From Laburnicola sp. R22_1 (taxonomy: Eukaryota > Ascomycota > Dothideomycetes > Pleosporales > Didymosphaeriaceae), in NCBI GenBank assembly GCA_014281115.1, contig JACONQ010000013.1:1540501-1604500 (forward strand): a stretch of DNA of 64,000 bases. Direction: 5' to 3'. Made by a program: the position numbers and the translations under genes. The notes beneath the pieces were generated by a model, which saw only the letters and a list, made by a program, of their open reading frames with translations, ran no database searches and was not told where the DNA came from. This document shows, one piece after another, positions 1-11,580 of the stretch; the first letter of the stretch is position 1, and every line of letters starts with the position of its first letter.

Positions 1-3000
1 CGACGATGATCACGAAAGCAATCGCGGCTGTGCAGCCACATACGTGAAGCTGACTAGTACGCTGCAAAGCAAGATGGCTGTCTAGATTCAACCTTGTCAT
101 CCTATCTCTTTATGTGGTACATGATGACTATTACACCAGTATGCACGCATCGTGACCTTTGCCGCACCGAGGCTACTTAGTGTGCCGGCGACCGTTGACG
201 GGTCCCGTACGTGCGGATTCATTCATTCGTGCCCGTCCATAATCAACTCAGCTTCTTACAGATTGATGGCTTACAAACATAAACCACAGTTCAGCTCAAA
301 GCAAGTAGAGCTCGGGCGCAAACATCTTTGACGAAGGCGCAGCAGTTCAGCGTTGACGACGTTCAATGACCGGGACAAGCGTAGGCGCGGAAAAGACAAT
401 TGAAAGACGGAACGCGGAAGTATCCCTGTACTGGTTCTCAAGGTACCCCAGGCAGCCGTCTTCGGCCTCCGGGCATACGATCAAGGCCTGTGCCCTGACA
501 GGGTTGGGGTGTGTGACAGTCTACCGACCCTGGATAGAGACAGCAGACGCGTTAATTCGTGTCCCGCATTGAGGTACTGAATAACTGCGCAACCGAGACA
601 GTGGGTCTCTGCTTAACGTCCTCTCCTGATGGTGCGGCAATAATAAGCGTCCCGTGATATGATTGACCTGCCCGCCTCCAGGTGACATGTGCGCTGTGCG
701 GGTTGAAGAAACTCTGATTTGTAATTACATGCTGCAGTTGAAACTGACCTGAGGTCCAAATGTTAAATCACAGCAAGAGTGGCGACCTATCCGACAGGCT
801 GAACAAGACGTGCAGTTGCCCGCGCGTAGCTGCAGGACGTATGAGGCAGGTGCCTTTTCATTCATTCATATCCCTTAATAGCCGCGGCGAGCGCCAAAAC
901 TTGTCGGCCATGGCGTCCGCTAGTATATGTGCGTGCGGTAGGAACGACCGGCTCGCAGCGGATGAAAGCAGATATTGGCCGGTCCGATAGATGAGAAAAG
1001 CGTAGTTTTCGAGGATTCGGTGAGCATGCTAGCCACAAAGCAGGGAGGAGCGACGACAAAGCGACCACCGTTGACGAGATTGCAGGTTCTGACTTCCAAG
1101 TGCTTCACTAGATCTCCCTGAGGACAATAATGTGCCACGGAGCGGCACGGCCGACATGTTCCTGGTCATCAAGGTGCAGCTGACTGCCGCAGGCTGCCAG
1201 GTTGCGAACGCGGTAATGCAGGACAGGGAGCTGACGGGCTCACTCAAGGCGTCTGCGATGCGCGTGTAGGATTGGGTTAGGCTGATTGCAGTAACGCGAT
1301 GCCGTCTCAACATATTCGAGAAGCTCGTGTAGATGGCCCCTGGCCAACAACCCTGAAAGATGGTCACGAGAGCTAGATACTTGGGCTTGGGTCGCCACGC
1401 CCCTGTGAGTTTGGGGCATGGAAATATTGAATGCGCTAAGCGTCGCGGCGGCCAGTGATCAGTGGAGAAAGGGCCAACATGGCGGGCACGGGGCGATGTT
1501 CTCATTGCCAGGGCCCTGGCAGTGGAAAGCGGCGAGGAGCGCCAAATCCGACGAGGCTGGGGGCACAGCAACCATGACTCCGGGCCTGATGCGTCTGGAG
1601 TGCGAAGCGATGGTGGTCGCTTCATCACCAGTTTCCATCAGACGAAAATTGCGTTCATCCACAGTGACTGGGTGCATGGTGAGCGGAGAGGCTCCCTGGT
1701 TAAGCGCGCTTCAAGCTAGAGTCAACGGGCAGCCGGCTCGGTAGGCAGATCAGGCGCTGGTAAGCGCAGGATCCTCAGATCCTGCGAGCTCCCCTGCTGA
1801 CTGATCCTTGGCGCTGAAAGTAGCGCATGACGACAGCAACGGCAAAAACAGTAAAAACAGTATGCACTCTAGTCCCAAGGTAGATGGCGACGCGGGAGGG
1901 CGTTCGCCATCTCGAGCCCTCTGCTCTGGGGGCGGGTAGCGTTTTGAGAAACATCATGACAGCGCCACCAGACTGCAATCCCAACCGTTGGAAGCGTCGG
2001 GAGCGGGACGGCGCGGACCCAGAGGCACAGGACGCATGAACGAAGGGCGGCAGACTGAGTACCGTAGGCAACTGAGTAGGTAGACGGCAGAGACCGAAGC
2101 GGGCGGCAGCTGGCTACAACTTGCGCCGCAGAGATGCCGCTATGTACGACCCCGGACCATAGTACAGACAGCAGCCGAAGGATCTGGTAGCCATTGGCTA
2201 GCGGAAGACAATCTGCACGATATTGTCCACAATAAGGGACCATACAGCCCCACGGCTAAGCTGCTGCGGCCGTCGTTTTAGCCGACGACTTGGCCATGTG
2301 CGTCTACAGCGCGGCCGAGGATTGGCGGATGCTCACGGCGTCGTCTTGTAATAAGCGGGTAGACGGGCGCGTAGAGCGTTGGTGTAGGGGAAGGTTGACG
2401 AGTGACGGCCACCAACAACACGCCGGCCCCTGTAGGCACGGTACGAAGCCGAGCATCCCTACGAGCACAAATACCTACATACAGTTGATGCGCGCAACGA
2501 TGGTCGATGACTCGATGCGTCGTGGCAGCCATGGCCGCGCACTTGAAAGCCACCAGGCGGGCCGCGAATGGTGCTGGGAAACGTACACTACGCCGCGCGG
2601 CAGACGGGTCGCACACGGGTCGCACCCAGCACCATGCCAGAGGGGACGGCGCGGTTGTCGAGTCTCGTGTGCGTTGGGACGGGCGGCAGTGGGCGCAGGC
2701 GATGAAACAGGCTGCGGGGGGCGGTGGCCGGGGCAGGCTCTAGGCTGGTTGCCAGTTGGGCGTCGGCAGGTGGCCGGGCCTGCGTGGGCGTGGGCGTGGT
2801 GAGTGTCGAGAATAGGCGCGCGGTGTCGACGGAGCCGAAATAGCAGCAGCAGTCGGACGCACCGCACGGCTCCCGATGTGAATGGCGGCTCGCTGGGGCA
2901 GCTGGGCCGGGGGTCAGGCACGCCGCACACCGCCTGCTGGGCACACCCGCCCATTGGGCGCTGCGCACACCGTCCCGGGGCAGTACTGGTACTGCCAGCC

Positions 3001-4076
3001 GCACAACCCTGGAGCGTCAGTGGTCGGCCAGCACTGTGAGCGTGAGCCACTGTGAGTGATGATGCGCCGCATTCCGCGCGCGCTGGGCTGCGCTAATAAT
3101 CTGCGCTAATGCCGCTCCCTTCGCCAGCCACCGTCCCGGGAGCGCACGGCCCCGCGCGCGTCCGTGCAACCCCGGCCGCCAAGCACCAGCTCTTGCCCAC
3201 CTCTACGTGCGAGCTCCATTTTTCAGGCCTTAAACGTGGATTTTCGGGGAAAAAAACGTGGCTCGATGTCTTACAGATGCAGGGTCTTGCGCGTAAAAAA
3301 TCCCCAGCTTTTTTGCGCGCGGGGACGCGGCTGCCGCGAGTTCGCTGCTGCCGTGAGTGGACGATAAGCGCTGGCCCGCGCAGGGGCCCCCCGTCTCGCC
3401 CAATCACACGCACCCGTGGCACCAGCCCTAGCCACGGCCGCCAGGGTTTCCCTGCGCCCTTCCATCGCATCGCAGGACAGCCGCCCGCGATCATCGCCGC
3501 CTGGTGTGGCCGCCCCTCGTCCCCGAGCTGTGCTCGAGTCTCGATCCGTCCTTATACACCGCTCTCGCCGACGGCGTGCGTGCGTGCTGCTTGCTTGCTG
3601 CCGCTGCCTCTGCTGCTTGCTGCTTGCTGCCTGTCCCTCCGGCTCCCGCTCCACCGTGCCCGTCCCCGGCCTTCTCCTAGATTCGGCCTGCTTCTCCAGC
3701 TTTCCATTCTCCACACAGAACCACCGCCCTGCCGTCTGCCCTCGCTGGCCTGCACGCAGATTGCACGGCAGCGCGGAAGAGCGGCGGGCCTGCGCCGAAC
3801 TTGCAACTTTGCTGCACTCACGCTACCTCTTTACCACCATCTCCATCCGGCGGTAAGCGCGAAAGCCGCCTCCGCAGTGCACCAGTGATCGAGTGGGACA
3901 GCGAAACATCACGCCGGGGTGCCACAGTTCGTGGAAGACACATTCCCTCTTGCAGAACCAACCAAGACTGCCTGCAGCTTCCCCAATCCGGCTCTGAGCA
4001 AAAACGTCATCTGCGTCGTGGCCAGACCCCTTCTCGTCCTGGCTGCCCTCTCCGCTCCTGTCTCTACGGGCCTACC
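1..4076. other. Gene-poor stretch; 5' leader of the next gene at its end
   Basis: I find no convincing gene here. Open frames of 60-200 codons occur on both strands and overlap each other, as expected for GC-rich non-coding DNA. They lack recognisable motifs and are rich in Arg, Pro, Ala and Ser. From about 3100 the plus strand becomes pyrimidine-rich with CTGCTTGC-type runs (about 3585-3660). This fits a promoter and 5' leader for the zinc-cluster gene that starts at 4077. No tRNA or repeat array was recognised by eye. Confidence 0.5.
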
Positions 4077-6398
4077 ATGCCGTCCATGGTGCATGCACCA
4101 TTGATCACCCCCACTGGCTATTTCAAAGAAAAAACAGGCGACCATTTGGCTTCTGCCTTCACTGCGGTGAATGGAAGAAACTCTCCACCCTCTCCACAGT
4201 CTCCCTTCAGACCCCCTTCGGCCATCAGGCCAACTACTCCTCCCAGACTAAATGGCACGAACGGCATGACCGCCAACACAACCCACGTGCGACCGCTCTC
4301 CCGGCACAGTCCTGAACGTCCGCAGGATTCCAAAGTCCGCTTGCCCACCAGGGACAGTTGGAGTCCTACGCGGCCTGCACTCGAAACCACCACCGAACAC
4401 AGTCATCAGAACGGCAATCAAAACCGTCACACTCCAACCTCTCCGGCACTCTCCAATCAGGAATCGTCACCCACAAGTCCCAATAAAAGGAAACGAGCGG
4501 GTTCAGACGAGGACCGTCGCCCGTATCATTCCCCAGGCGGCGCCCCAGGACCGCGACGCCGCCTGAATTCGTACCCGCCTATGACAAGAGCCGACTCGCC
4601 CAACACTGTCGCTCAAGTTCAGCAATTGACCATGGAGCACTCGCAGCCGCGAACGCTGCCTCCAGTGGAGAGTATCGACACGGAAAGGACCTGGGCGGCA
4701 TCCCATGAACAATCACATAACAGCTTTCACGAACCTCAACACCGCGACATATCGCGCACCATGGACTTTGACATGAACCACAATTCAACCACGCAGGCGC
4801 AGATGGATGCAATAGACGCATCAAATGGATTTGAGCGCAGCAGCACGACTGAGATGACCCGCGCTGGTGTGCAAGTGGACCCGAAGAAAAGGAAAAGGGT
4901 AAGGAACGCAAACCTCGAAACATCAAAGCCTTTCTAAATGTCGTAGCAATTTGCCAACCGAACGAAGACAGGTTGTGGAACATGCCGAAGGCGGAAGAAG
5001 AAATGCGACGAAGCGAAGCCTGAATGTGCGTCACTGTGCCCCGTTTCCGCGTTCCTGTCCAGAGACTGACGTTCATCAGGCCAGAACTGCCAACGTGGAG
5101 GCTTCATCTGCGAAGGTTACGCCAACAAGGTACCGTGGCCGAAGAATGGCACGCCGAAATCACATCCTCCCCTACAGGCTAAGGATCGATTTCCGTCCGA
5201 CCCAACGCAGCTCTATCATAGGCAAGTCTCCCTTGCAGCCAGAGAAGCTTACATGTCTAATCATGTACTAGTCACAGTGCTCCCCGAGAAGGCTATACCG
5301 ACTCCAACTCTCCGAATGGGACTGACGGCGCCCGCTGCCGACCTATCGTCGTTGAAGAACACGATCGCCCACATACAAGAAGTAATTGGACGAACGGCTG
5401 GAGCGATCCTCCCGCTCGCTCTACATACTCACAAGATCAACACCCACACCCTGACTATGCACAACCACCTCCGAGCTCCACCCATGGACGTCCTTCCTCA
5501 AGCGAGCAGCATGTAGCGCCCTCTACCCAAGCACCGCCTCCTGTTCGACAGCACGGCTCTCGCATCTACCACCACACACCGCAGACTATGAGAGATAACC
5601 TGAACCATGGTCCCCCGGTGTCGGCAGAACTTCCTGTACACCATCAATCTCAGCAGTCACATCAACCACTAATGGGTCCACTCACTACTGGCCCTCCTGG
5701 TCCACCTCCAACGCACTATGCCCCACCGCCGCCGCCTAGACCTGAAAAGAGCGAAAAGGCAAAGATGATGTCCGGCGAACCTTTCTTGCCTTTCGACCGA
5801 CAACTTGTTGGGGAGCGCAACAAGTGCAAAGGCGCCGTATATCATTACAACAACACGAACAACCCGGAATGTAAGATTTCAGAAGAAGAAGTCCGCCGAC
5901 TCTTCAATGCCATTCTAGCCGCCAGGTGGACCCAGGCATATCATGGCATCCCACCTTGCGGGCACTTAGGGATCGAAGTCTGTGTCGACACGCCCTTTAC
6001 GTGCGACTATGGATACAACATTCACATTGGAAACAATGTTGACATTGGCACGAACTGCAGATTCCTCGACTCAGGTGAAATCACTATTGGGAGAAACTCT
6101 TCTATAGGTGCGAACGTGACCATCGACACAGTTAAAACGCCGACAGAAAACAAGGCTACCAAGGGCACCCGTCGTACTGCTGTTGCGGCTAAGGTCCACA
6201 TTGGGGATAACGTCCACATCGGCGCTAATTGTACCATCCTTGCTGGTGTTAGTATTGGTACAGGTGCCATCATTCATCCTGGGTCTGTTGTTGTGCGGGT
6301 AAGTAATTTCCCACTCCAACGTGAGGTCTTGAAGCTAACATGGACAGGATATCCCGTCCAATTGCATTGCCCGAGGTAATCCCGCCGATTACGTTTAA
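4077..6398 (+). CDS. Zn2Cys6 DNA-binding domain fused to maltose/galactoside O-acetyltransferase-like protein
   Basis: A multi-exon gene. Exon 1 (4077-4898) encodes a Ser/Pro/Thr-rich disordered region ending in the basic stretch KKRKR. Introns 4899-4946 and 5026-5079 are supported by frame continuity. Exons 2-3 carry a canonical zinc cluster, C-x2-C-x6-C-x6-C-x2-C-x6-C (first Cys at 4974, last at 5109, the fourth Cys codon split by an intron), followed by GYANKVPWPKN. The reading frame then changes between about 5195 and 5278. An intron with a weak GTCCGA donor at 5195 and an acceptor ending at 5277 would keep phase, but this junction is unresolved. The last large exon holds a maltose acetyltransferase N-terminal (Mac) region (about 5780-5960, RQLVGERNKCKGAVYHYNN) and left-handed beta-helix hexapeptides (IGNNVDIG, IGRNSSIG, IGDNVHIG). 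After intron 6299-6347 the gene ends DIPSNCIARGNPADYV. It is probably a nuclear regulator that uses the beta-helix as a scaffold. Acetyltransferase activity is doubtful because the usual catalytic His is not seen. Confidence 0.85.
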
Positions 6399-6838
6399 CT
6401 ACATAAGTTCACACCGTTGCATGCCTTTAGCAGCTACTGTGTGGTTGTCAACATGCTGTGATGGTTTTGTATGTTGGGAGGATACCCTGTTTTATTTATG
6501 TTATTTACTGCTCGGCTGGTTTGCACGGTACCTAGGTCGATAGATGAAAGAGGAGGGACATGTGTAAGATAGGATAGGCACGGCTATGATCTCGGATGAA
6601 GCAACGCTTAGATGTCACAATGATGCTTCGTTCCGTTATCGGCTTCCGAATGCAGATGATTCAGTTTTGCGACGGAAAGCGCCGTCTCGGAGGGGCTAGC
6701 GGGTCCGGGCCCGGGGAATTGACGTGCACGTGATCTATCCCCTACCTAGATAGCGCGCAACGCTTGGGCCAGTTCTCAACGAAAAATCTCCACTCTCGAT
6801 TGCGACCTCTACCCATCAATCCAACAACGACCAGTACA
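6399..6838. other. Intergenic region between acetyltransferase-like gene and uL3m gene
   Basis: This holds the 3' end of the upstream gene and the promoter of the ribosomal-protein gene. A GC-rich run with GGGTCCGGGCCCGGGG lies near 6699-6714, about 125 bp before the chosen start. No other gene is supported. Confidence 0.5.
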
Positions 6839-7988
6839 ATGCCGCCCAAGGCACGCCTCAATTGGGGCCTCTTGCCTCCGCCATTTTTTCTGCCATCATC
6901 AACGCGCTCATTGTTGCCCCTAATCCCGCTATCCGCGGCCCCGCTACCCGCGGCCCCGCTACCCACGCTCTCTCATGTCACGATCCGCACCATCAAATCA
7001 ACAAACACGCCTCGGCCCGACCGTTTCGCACATCACCCCTCCAAGCCTGCCTTGAACAGCACGTCTCGAGCCGCTCTCAAACGGAGAGAACATTCGACTC
7101 CCCTTCGCACCGGCCTCCTCGCGCAGAAACGGGGCATGACCGCCGTGTACGACCCCAACACTGGAAAGCGCACGCCATGTACAGTGCTCCAGCTCGACCG
7201 CAACGAGATCATCGCGCATAAGACGAGGGAGAAGAATGGATACTGGGCGGTGCAGGTGGGTGCGGGCAACAGGTTGATACAGAATACGTCGAAGCCCATG
7301 CTGGGGCACTTCGCCACGGCTGGGGTGGCGCCGAAGAAATGGGTCATGGAATTCAAGGTGAAATCCAAAGAGGGGTTGCAGGTCAGAGTGGGCGAACAAC
7401 TCGGTCCCAGCTGGTTTACGGTCGGCCAATTCGTGGATGTCAAGGGTGTGTCTAGGGGTATGGGGTTTGAAGGTGTAAGTATATTTCTTCGCACCTAGTG
7501 CGTGGAAGTGCATGGACCGAAGAGAAGATGCATGATTCGAGGAGGCCAAGGTATGCAGAACAGAGGCTAATGGTTCACAGGGCATGAAACGGCACGGTTT
7601 TAGCGGTCAACCCGCGTCCCACGGTCAATCACTCATGCATCGTGGTATGGGTTCCGCAGGAGGATCTCAGGGATCTGGTTCCCGTGTGCTCCCCGGAAAG
7701 CGCATGGCAGGAAATATGGGTAACGAGAGTGTGACGGTGAAGAACCTCAAGGTGCTGCAGGTCGACGAGGCGAATGGACTCGTTGTCGTACACGGTACGT
7801 ATACCTTGTTCTGTCTCTTTCACGGTCACTTACAAAGAACAGGATGTGTGCCTGGACCGAAGAACCAAATTATCAAAGTACAGGATGCGCTTGGCAAGCC
7901 ATGGCCCGCGGGCCCCATGAAGAAGGAGGATATAACCCCAGCGTCCGTTGCGCCGGTTGTGACAGAGGCAGCCACCACTTCGGCGTGA
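6839..7988 (+). CDS. MRPL9: Mitochondrial large-subunit ribosomal protein uL3m
   Basis: Three exons (6839-7474, 7581-7794, 7843-7988) join in frame to a 331-residue protein. Introns of 106 and 48 nt have GTAAGT and GTACGT donors. The first 60 or so residues are rich in Arg, Ser, Pro and Leu with few acidic residues, as expected of a mitochondrial transit peptide. The body matches the L3 family: KRGMTAVYDPNTGKR near the start, then the L3 signature across the exon 1-2 junction (GMGFEG, GMKRHGFSGQPASHG, HRGMGSAG, PGKRMAGNMG). The product binds 23S-like rRNA near the peptidyl-transferase region of the mitoribosome. An in-frame ATG at 6764 would add 25 residues. I chose 6839 because it leaves a typical presequence. 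The gene symbol is that of the yeast orthologue. Confidence 0.93.
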
Positions 7989-8662
7989 GAATGGAATCTT
8001 TGTACATATGCACTGTATCATACACTACTACAAGAAGGCGTCCGAGGAGATCGTTGAAGGCCTGTGTTATTATAGCGAGGAGCTAGTTGTTGTTTGTTTC
8101 CCCATGTATGAACATGTAAACATATTCAGATTGATCGCTGCTGTTCTATTCGCTGGTCGGCTTACGCAGGGTACCACTAGACGGAGAATCTGCTGATGCG
8201 TGTTATCATCGCTAGTTCACTCGGGGTGGTGCATTAAGGCTACACGAGAACACGGTGGTGCCATGTGGAGGAGCAAGTCGGTAATATACAGGGTGAGGGA
8301 TGCAGAGGAAGAGGAAGATACTTTGCACATCTGGTCGTCGTATTAACTCTCCTGGGGCAATACGTTACTTAGAACTGTAGCTGCCGAAGAATCTCTACGA
8401 AAGCTTTATTCGCTGTCAATGAACGTGGAAAGAAGGATTGATGAAGATTGGGTAGGTTCATTGGTCGGACACGTGGCGATGCAGCGACGGTGCGTGCTTC
8501 TTTTCCCACAATGAATGCGAGGTCTGTGCCTAAGAGCCAAGTGGCAATGTAAGTAAGGATGCACCTTGCTTTTCCTAAACCTCCATGACTTGTGTTTATC
8601 TTCGCTCAACCGGAAACGTTAGCCTCCTCAGCAGCAGCATTAGCAGGATCATCGCACCCGCC
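7989..8662. other. Intergenic region
   Basis: This holds the 3' flank of the uL3m gene and the upstream region of the acidic-protein gene. Short overlapping frames are present but none has a recognisable domain. Confidence 0.5.
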
Positions 8663-9586
8663 ATGGCATATCATCAATATGCCGACGGCCCACATGGCTA
8701 TGGCCAGGCTTACGACTACGGATACCACCATTCTCTCGATGGGTTCGCTGCTACCTCTGGCGGTTACCACCAACACATCGACGTCGACACCTCGAACTAC
8801 CACCCTTCCCCTGGACGAAGCTTTGCACACTTTGGGCACCCTGATTTAACCCACCGCAACGGCTCTGATTACTCGAGAGATGCGGAGGATTACATATCCC
8901 ATTCTACAATGGCTCACGTCCATCCATCGTACTCCGAATACATCTCCGATCCGCCAATGTTTACACAGTATCATGCTCCACTCCCGGCCCCCGCGTACGA
9001 GATCTATCACACTGCTCCATCTACGACCACGGACTACATGTCGTCGCCCTTGGATAAATCAAACTACCAGATTATCAAAGAGGGTGGTTGGGCGAACAAG
9101 TTCCACTTCATGGAAAGCCATGGTCTCCGCACACACGAGATGGACGATTTCGATGAAGCGAACGAGCTGCGAGACGCATACCGAAGAGTGGACGCACAGG
9201 CTGCTCGCGAGGACATGTACGAGCCAAACTACGATTCTCGATACGCCGGAAGATATGGCAGGGAACAGGAAGAATATGAAGATACAAGTGAGGCCTACTC
9301 CGACTTCATCAGTGACTACGGAGAAGAAGACTCGATCATAATGGGCTCTGGCTACATCGGTCTGGCGGATGAAAGGCCTGGTGAGGCGGCTGATAGGTAT
9401 GATTCGAGTTCCGTTGGGGACTACGAAGGTGAGCGAGGCCACGTCCGCGAATACGATGGGGAATACTCGTCTTCGGAATATGACAGTGCGGACGCCATAG
9501 AGTATTCTAGCGACTCAGACTCGGGCGAAGATGAGGACCTCGGCGGCGACGAGGATAGTGACGATGAATATGACGTGGACTACTAG
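8663..9586 (+). CDS. Hypothetical protein with Tyr/His/Gly-rich N-terminus and acidic C-terminal tail
   Basis: A single open frame of 307 codons from the ATG at 8663. An in-frame codon further upstream at 8585 is less likely to be used. The N-terminal 130 residues are rich in Tyr, His, Gly and Ser (repeats such as HQYADGPHGYG and YDYGYHH) and look disordered. A central segment of higher complexity (SNYQIIKEGGWANKFHFMES, then EMDDFDEANELRDAYRRVD) may be the conserved, partly helical core. The last 60 residues are a run of Asp, Glu, Ser and Tyr ending in DVDY. There is no signal peptide, transmembrane segment or catalytic motif. Acidic tails of this kind occur in chromatin- or RNA-associated proteins, but no function can be assigned. 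The ORF is long, without introns, and shows coding-like composition, so I regard it as real. Confidence 0.75.
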   Translation: MAYHQYADGPHGYGQAYDYGYHHSLDGFAATSGGYHQHIDVDTSNYHPSPGRSFAHFGHPDLTHRNGSDYSRDAEDYISHSTMAHVHPSYSEYISDPPMFTQYHAPLPAPAYEIYHTAPSTTTDYMSSPLDKSNYQIIKEGGWANKFHFMESHGLRTHEMDDFDEANELRDAYRRVDAQAAREDMYEPNYDSRYAGRYGREQEEYEDTSEAYSDFISDYGEEDSIIMGSGYIGLADERPGEAADRYDSSSVGDYEGERGHVREYDGEYSSSEYDSADAIEYSSDSDSGEDEDLGGDEDSDDEYDVDY

Positions 9587-10013
9587 AGAAGAATAAAGCA
9601 AGAGTGGGTCAGTGGCTTTCTCTGGTTTGCAAGGATACGTTCACTTGGCTGTCGAAAGGGGAGCAAGCGAGGGCAAAAGAAGGTCGGGTATCGGTTGGAC
9701 ATGCTCAACAGACTTTAGCATATCCGCATATTGTGTATATATCAGACTCAGGATACATGCGACAATGCACGCTTTACTCCAGCGCAGTTACTCGCAATTT
9801 CTTCAGTGGGGAACCTTACTGACTTCGCATGGCAATGATTCGAGCGCCCTGATTGTACGTACGGTGGCTAACCACTGCTCGCAAGCCGCGTGGACCTGAT
9901 GCTGGCACAACAGTCGTACAGGTCTTCAAATGGATAGTCTCTTTCATCCTTCTTTTAAAAAAGAAGAAACCAAACCAAAGTTAAAAAAAGCACCAGAGTC
10001 CATGTAATCTCTG
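9587..10013. other. Convergent 3' flanks
   Basis: The region lies between the 3' ends of a plus-strand and a minus-strand gene. It contains an A/T-rich stretch at 9951-9988 (TTTTAAAAAAGAAGAAACC and similar) suited to polyadenylation or termination. No gene is supported. Confidence 0.5.
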
Positions 10014-11580
10014 TTACAGCAGTTCTTCGTGTGACATAGAGAACTCCCCAAAGACAGCTTGGCAATCTTCAAACAACGGTTCGAAACTGTCCATAAAATC
10101 TATGTCCGACTGAGGATGCAAATCTGTAATCTGGTCCGTCAGGAAGCTGGCATCGCTCTCAAAGGATAGGAACCGAACAGTGGAGATGCCAAATTTTTTG
10201 GCAGGCTGGCAGATCTTGCAAAGACCAGCTGCGTCCAACTCGGTCCAGAAAGTCCCGCAGGATGTGCATTTCAGTAGGTCGCTGTCCTCCGTAAAAAGGG
10301 CGACGTCTTCGGACTCAGTGAGGTCAATGTTGATGCTACTTAGCGATTCATCCTCAGAGGACGATACAATCCAGTTCGCTGGAGGTTCTATCCTGTAATG
10401 CATCTCCAATCCTTGCGTACAACTCCAAGTAAAGGCGGCGGGGTTGTTCCACTGGGTCCTCCATCGGTCAAGCAGGGTCTTCTCTTCGCTTGTGCTTTCC
10501 AGAAGAGCTGTTGCTTTTCCGATATAGATAAGATAGTGGCACAAGAGTCGGAGCAGTGCTTCTTGTTTTGAGTTGAATTCGGTCCATTGCTTTACCGTTT
10601 GGTCGAAAACCTGTGGCCATTATCAGCACTGCAGGAAAGTACAGAAGCTATGTCACTTACATCTGAACAGATGTGCCTCATTCCTACGATCGTCCCAAGA
10701 AGCAACAGGAACAGCGACCGAAGCTTGGATAGCTTGTCCTCTGAAGCTTCGATTTCCGAGGGACGTACTAAGGGATCTAACGCCCGCAACAGCCTGTTGC
10801 CAACGCAATCACGCACAGACCGAATTTCTTCGTCTGTATAGTCTTCGTCCAGATGCATCGTCAGATGTACAAAGAGTCGCAAATTCCTCGCCAAACTCGG
10901 ATCAAGAGCATTTTGCAGTAGGTTTGTGTTATCGCTGCAAGAAAACACGCCAACGACGCTGAAAGAAGATGGTGAATCATCCTCGCATAGCCATCGGGCA
11001 AGATGGGACGAAGCTGCTTCCACGTTCAAGGCAAAAGGTATGTGAAAATCCAAGTAGACATCGTCGTCGAGGAGATTACTTATGATATGGTCGATGCGAG
11101 CTTGATTTAGCGTGGTAACGCCTGCGACATTTCAGTCGACTGCGCCTGATCTATAGAGGGATACGTACTGTTGTCAAAGATGTTGATTGCTTGGAAGGAC
11201 GGTCGTATACACTCCATCCACATCAGCGCTTTCGAGTGAGCAGCTGCCCTTGCTGCGATGATACACGTCTTGCACGGGTCCTCTCCCGAGCACTGCTAGT
11301 CATTAGCGGTACTCGTATGATGATCGCTAAGATGAATACTGACAGCTCGTTTCAGGAGCCGACAACGTAAACAAGCACCTTTTCTTCGAATACCCTTGAC
11401 TTCTGCTTTCCTCTTTGGCGAGAATGCAGATCGCCGATGTAGGCTGACGTCGTTGCCGTTGAGCCTGAAGCAAGAGAAAGCTCCCGCTGCTGCAGTTGTG
11501 GACCTCTTCCGGCGCTTGGAGGCTGGCTCTTCTATGTGCGAACCATCCCTTTTACCTTTGGAGAGCAACTTGTGTGTCAT
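10014..11580 (-). CDS. Zn2Cys6-like fungal transcription factor
   Basis: Four exons (11344-11580, 11169-11292, 10661-11121, 10014-10610; introns 51, 47 and 50 nt) join in frame to 472 residues. The N-terminus is basic (SKRRKRS, SPKRKAEVKGIRRKG) and leads into a zinc-cluster core, CLRCRLLKRACSGEDPCKTC, split by intron 1. The spacing is C-x2-C-x6-C-x5-C-x2-C. A candidate sixth Cys comes only after 17 more residues (WMEC), longer than the usual 6-9. The middle is helical and leucine-rich. The C-terminal part carries a second Cys pair array, CTSC followed 13 residues later by CKIC, flanked by acidic segments that could activate transcription. Intron 1 has an unusual GTCAGT donor but a good branch site (CTAATGAC). 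It is probably a nuclear DNA-binding regulator with unknown targets. The ATG at 11580 is the first in frame before the zinc cluster. Confidence 0.82.

Noticed and set aside
1029..1628. 199-codon open frame on the minus strand
   Set aside because: Low-complexity Arg/Ser/Ala/Leu composition, no motif, and overlapping open frames in other phases on both strands. The initiation codon and context are not convincing.
3109..3888. 259-codon plus-strand frame upstream of the zinc-cluster gene
   Set aside because: Arg/Pro/Leu-rich, overlapped by open frames on both strands, and located where the 5' leader of the next gene is expected.
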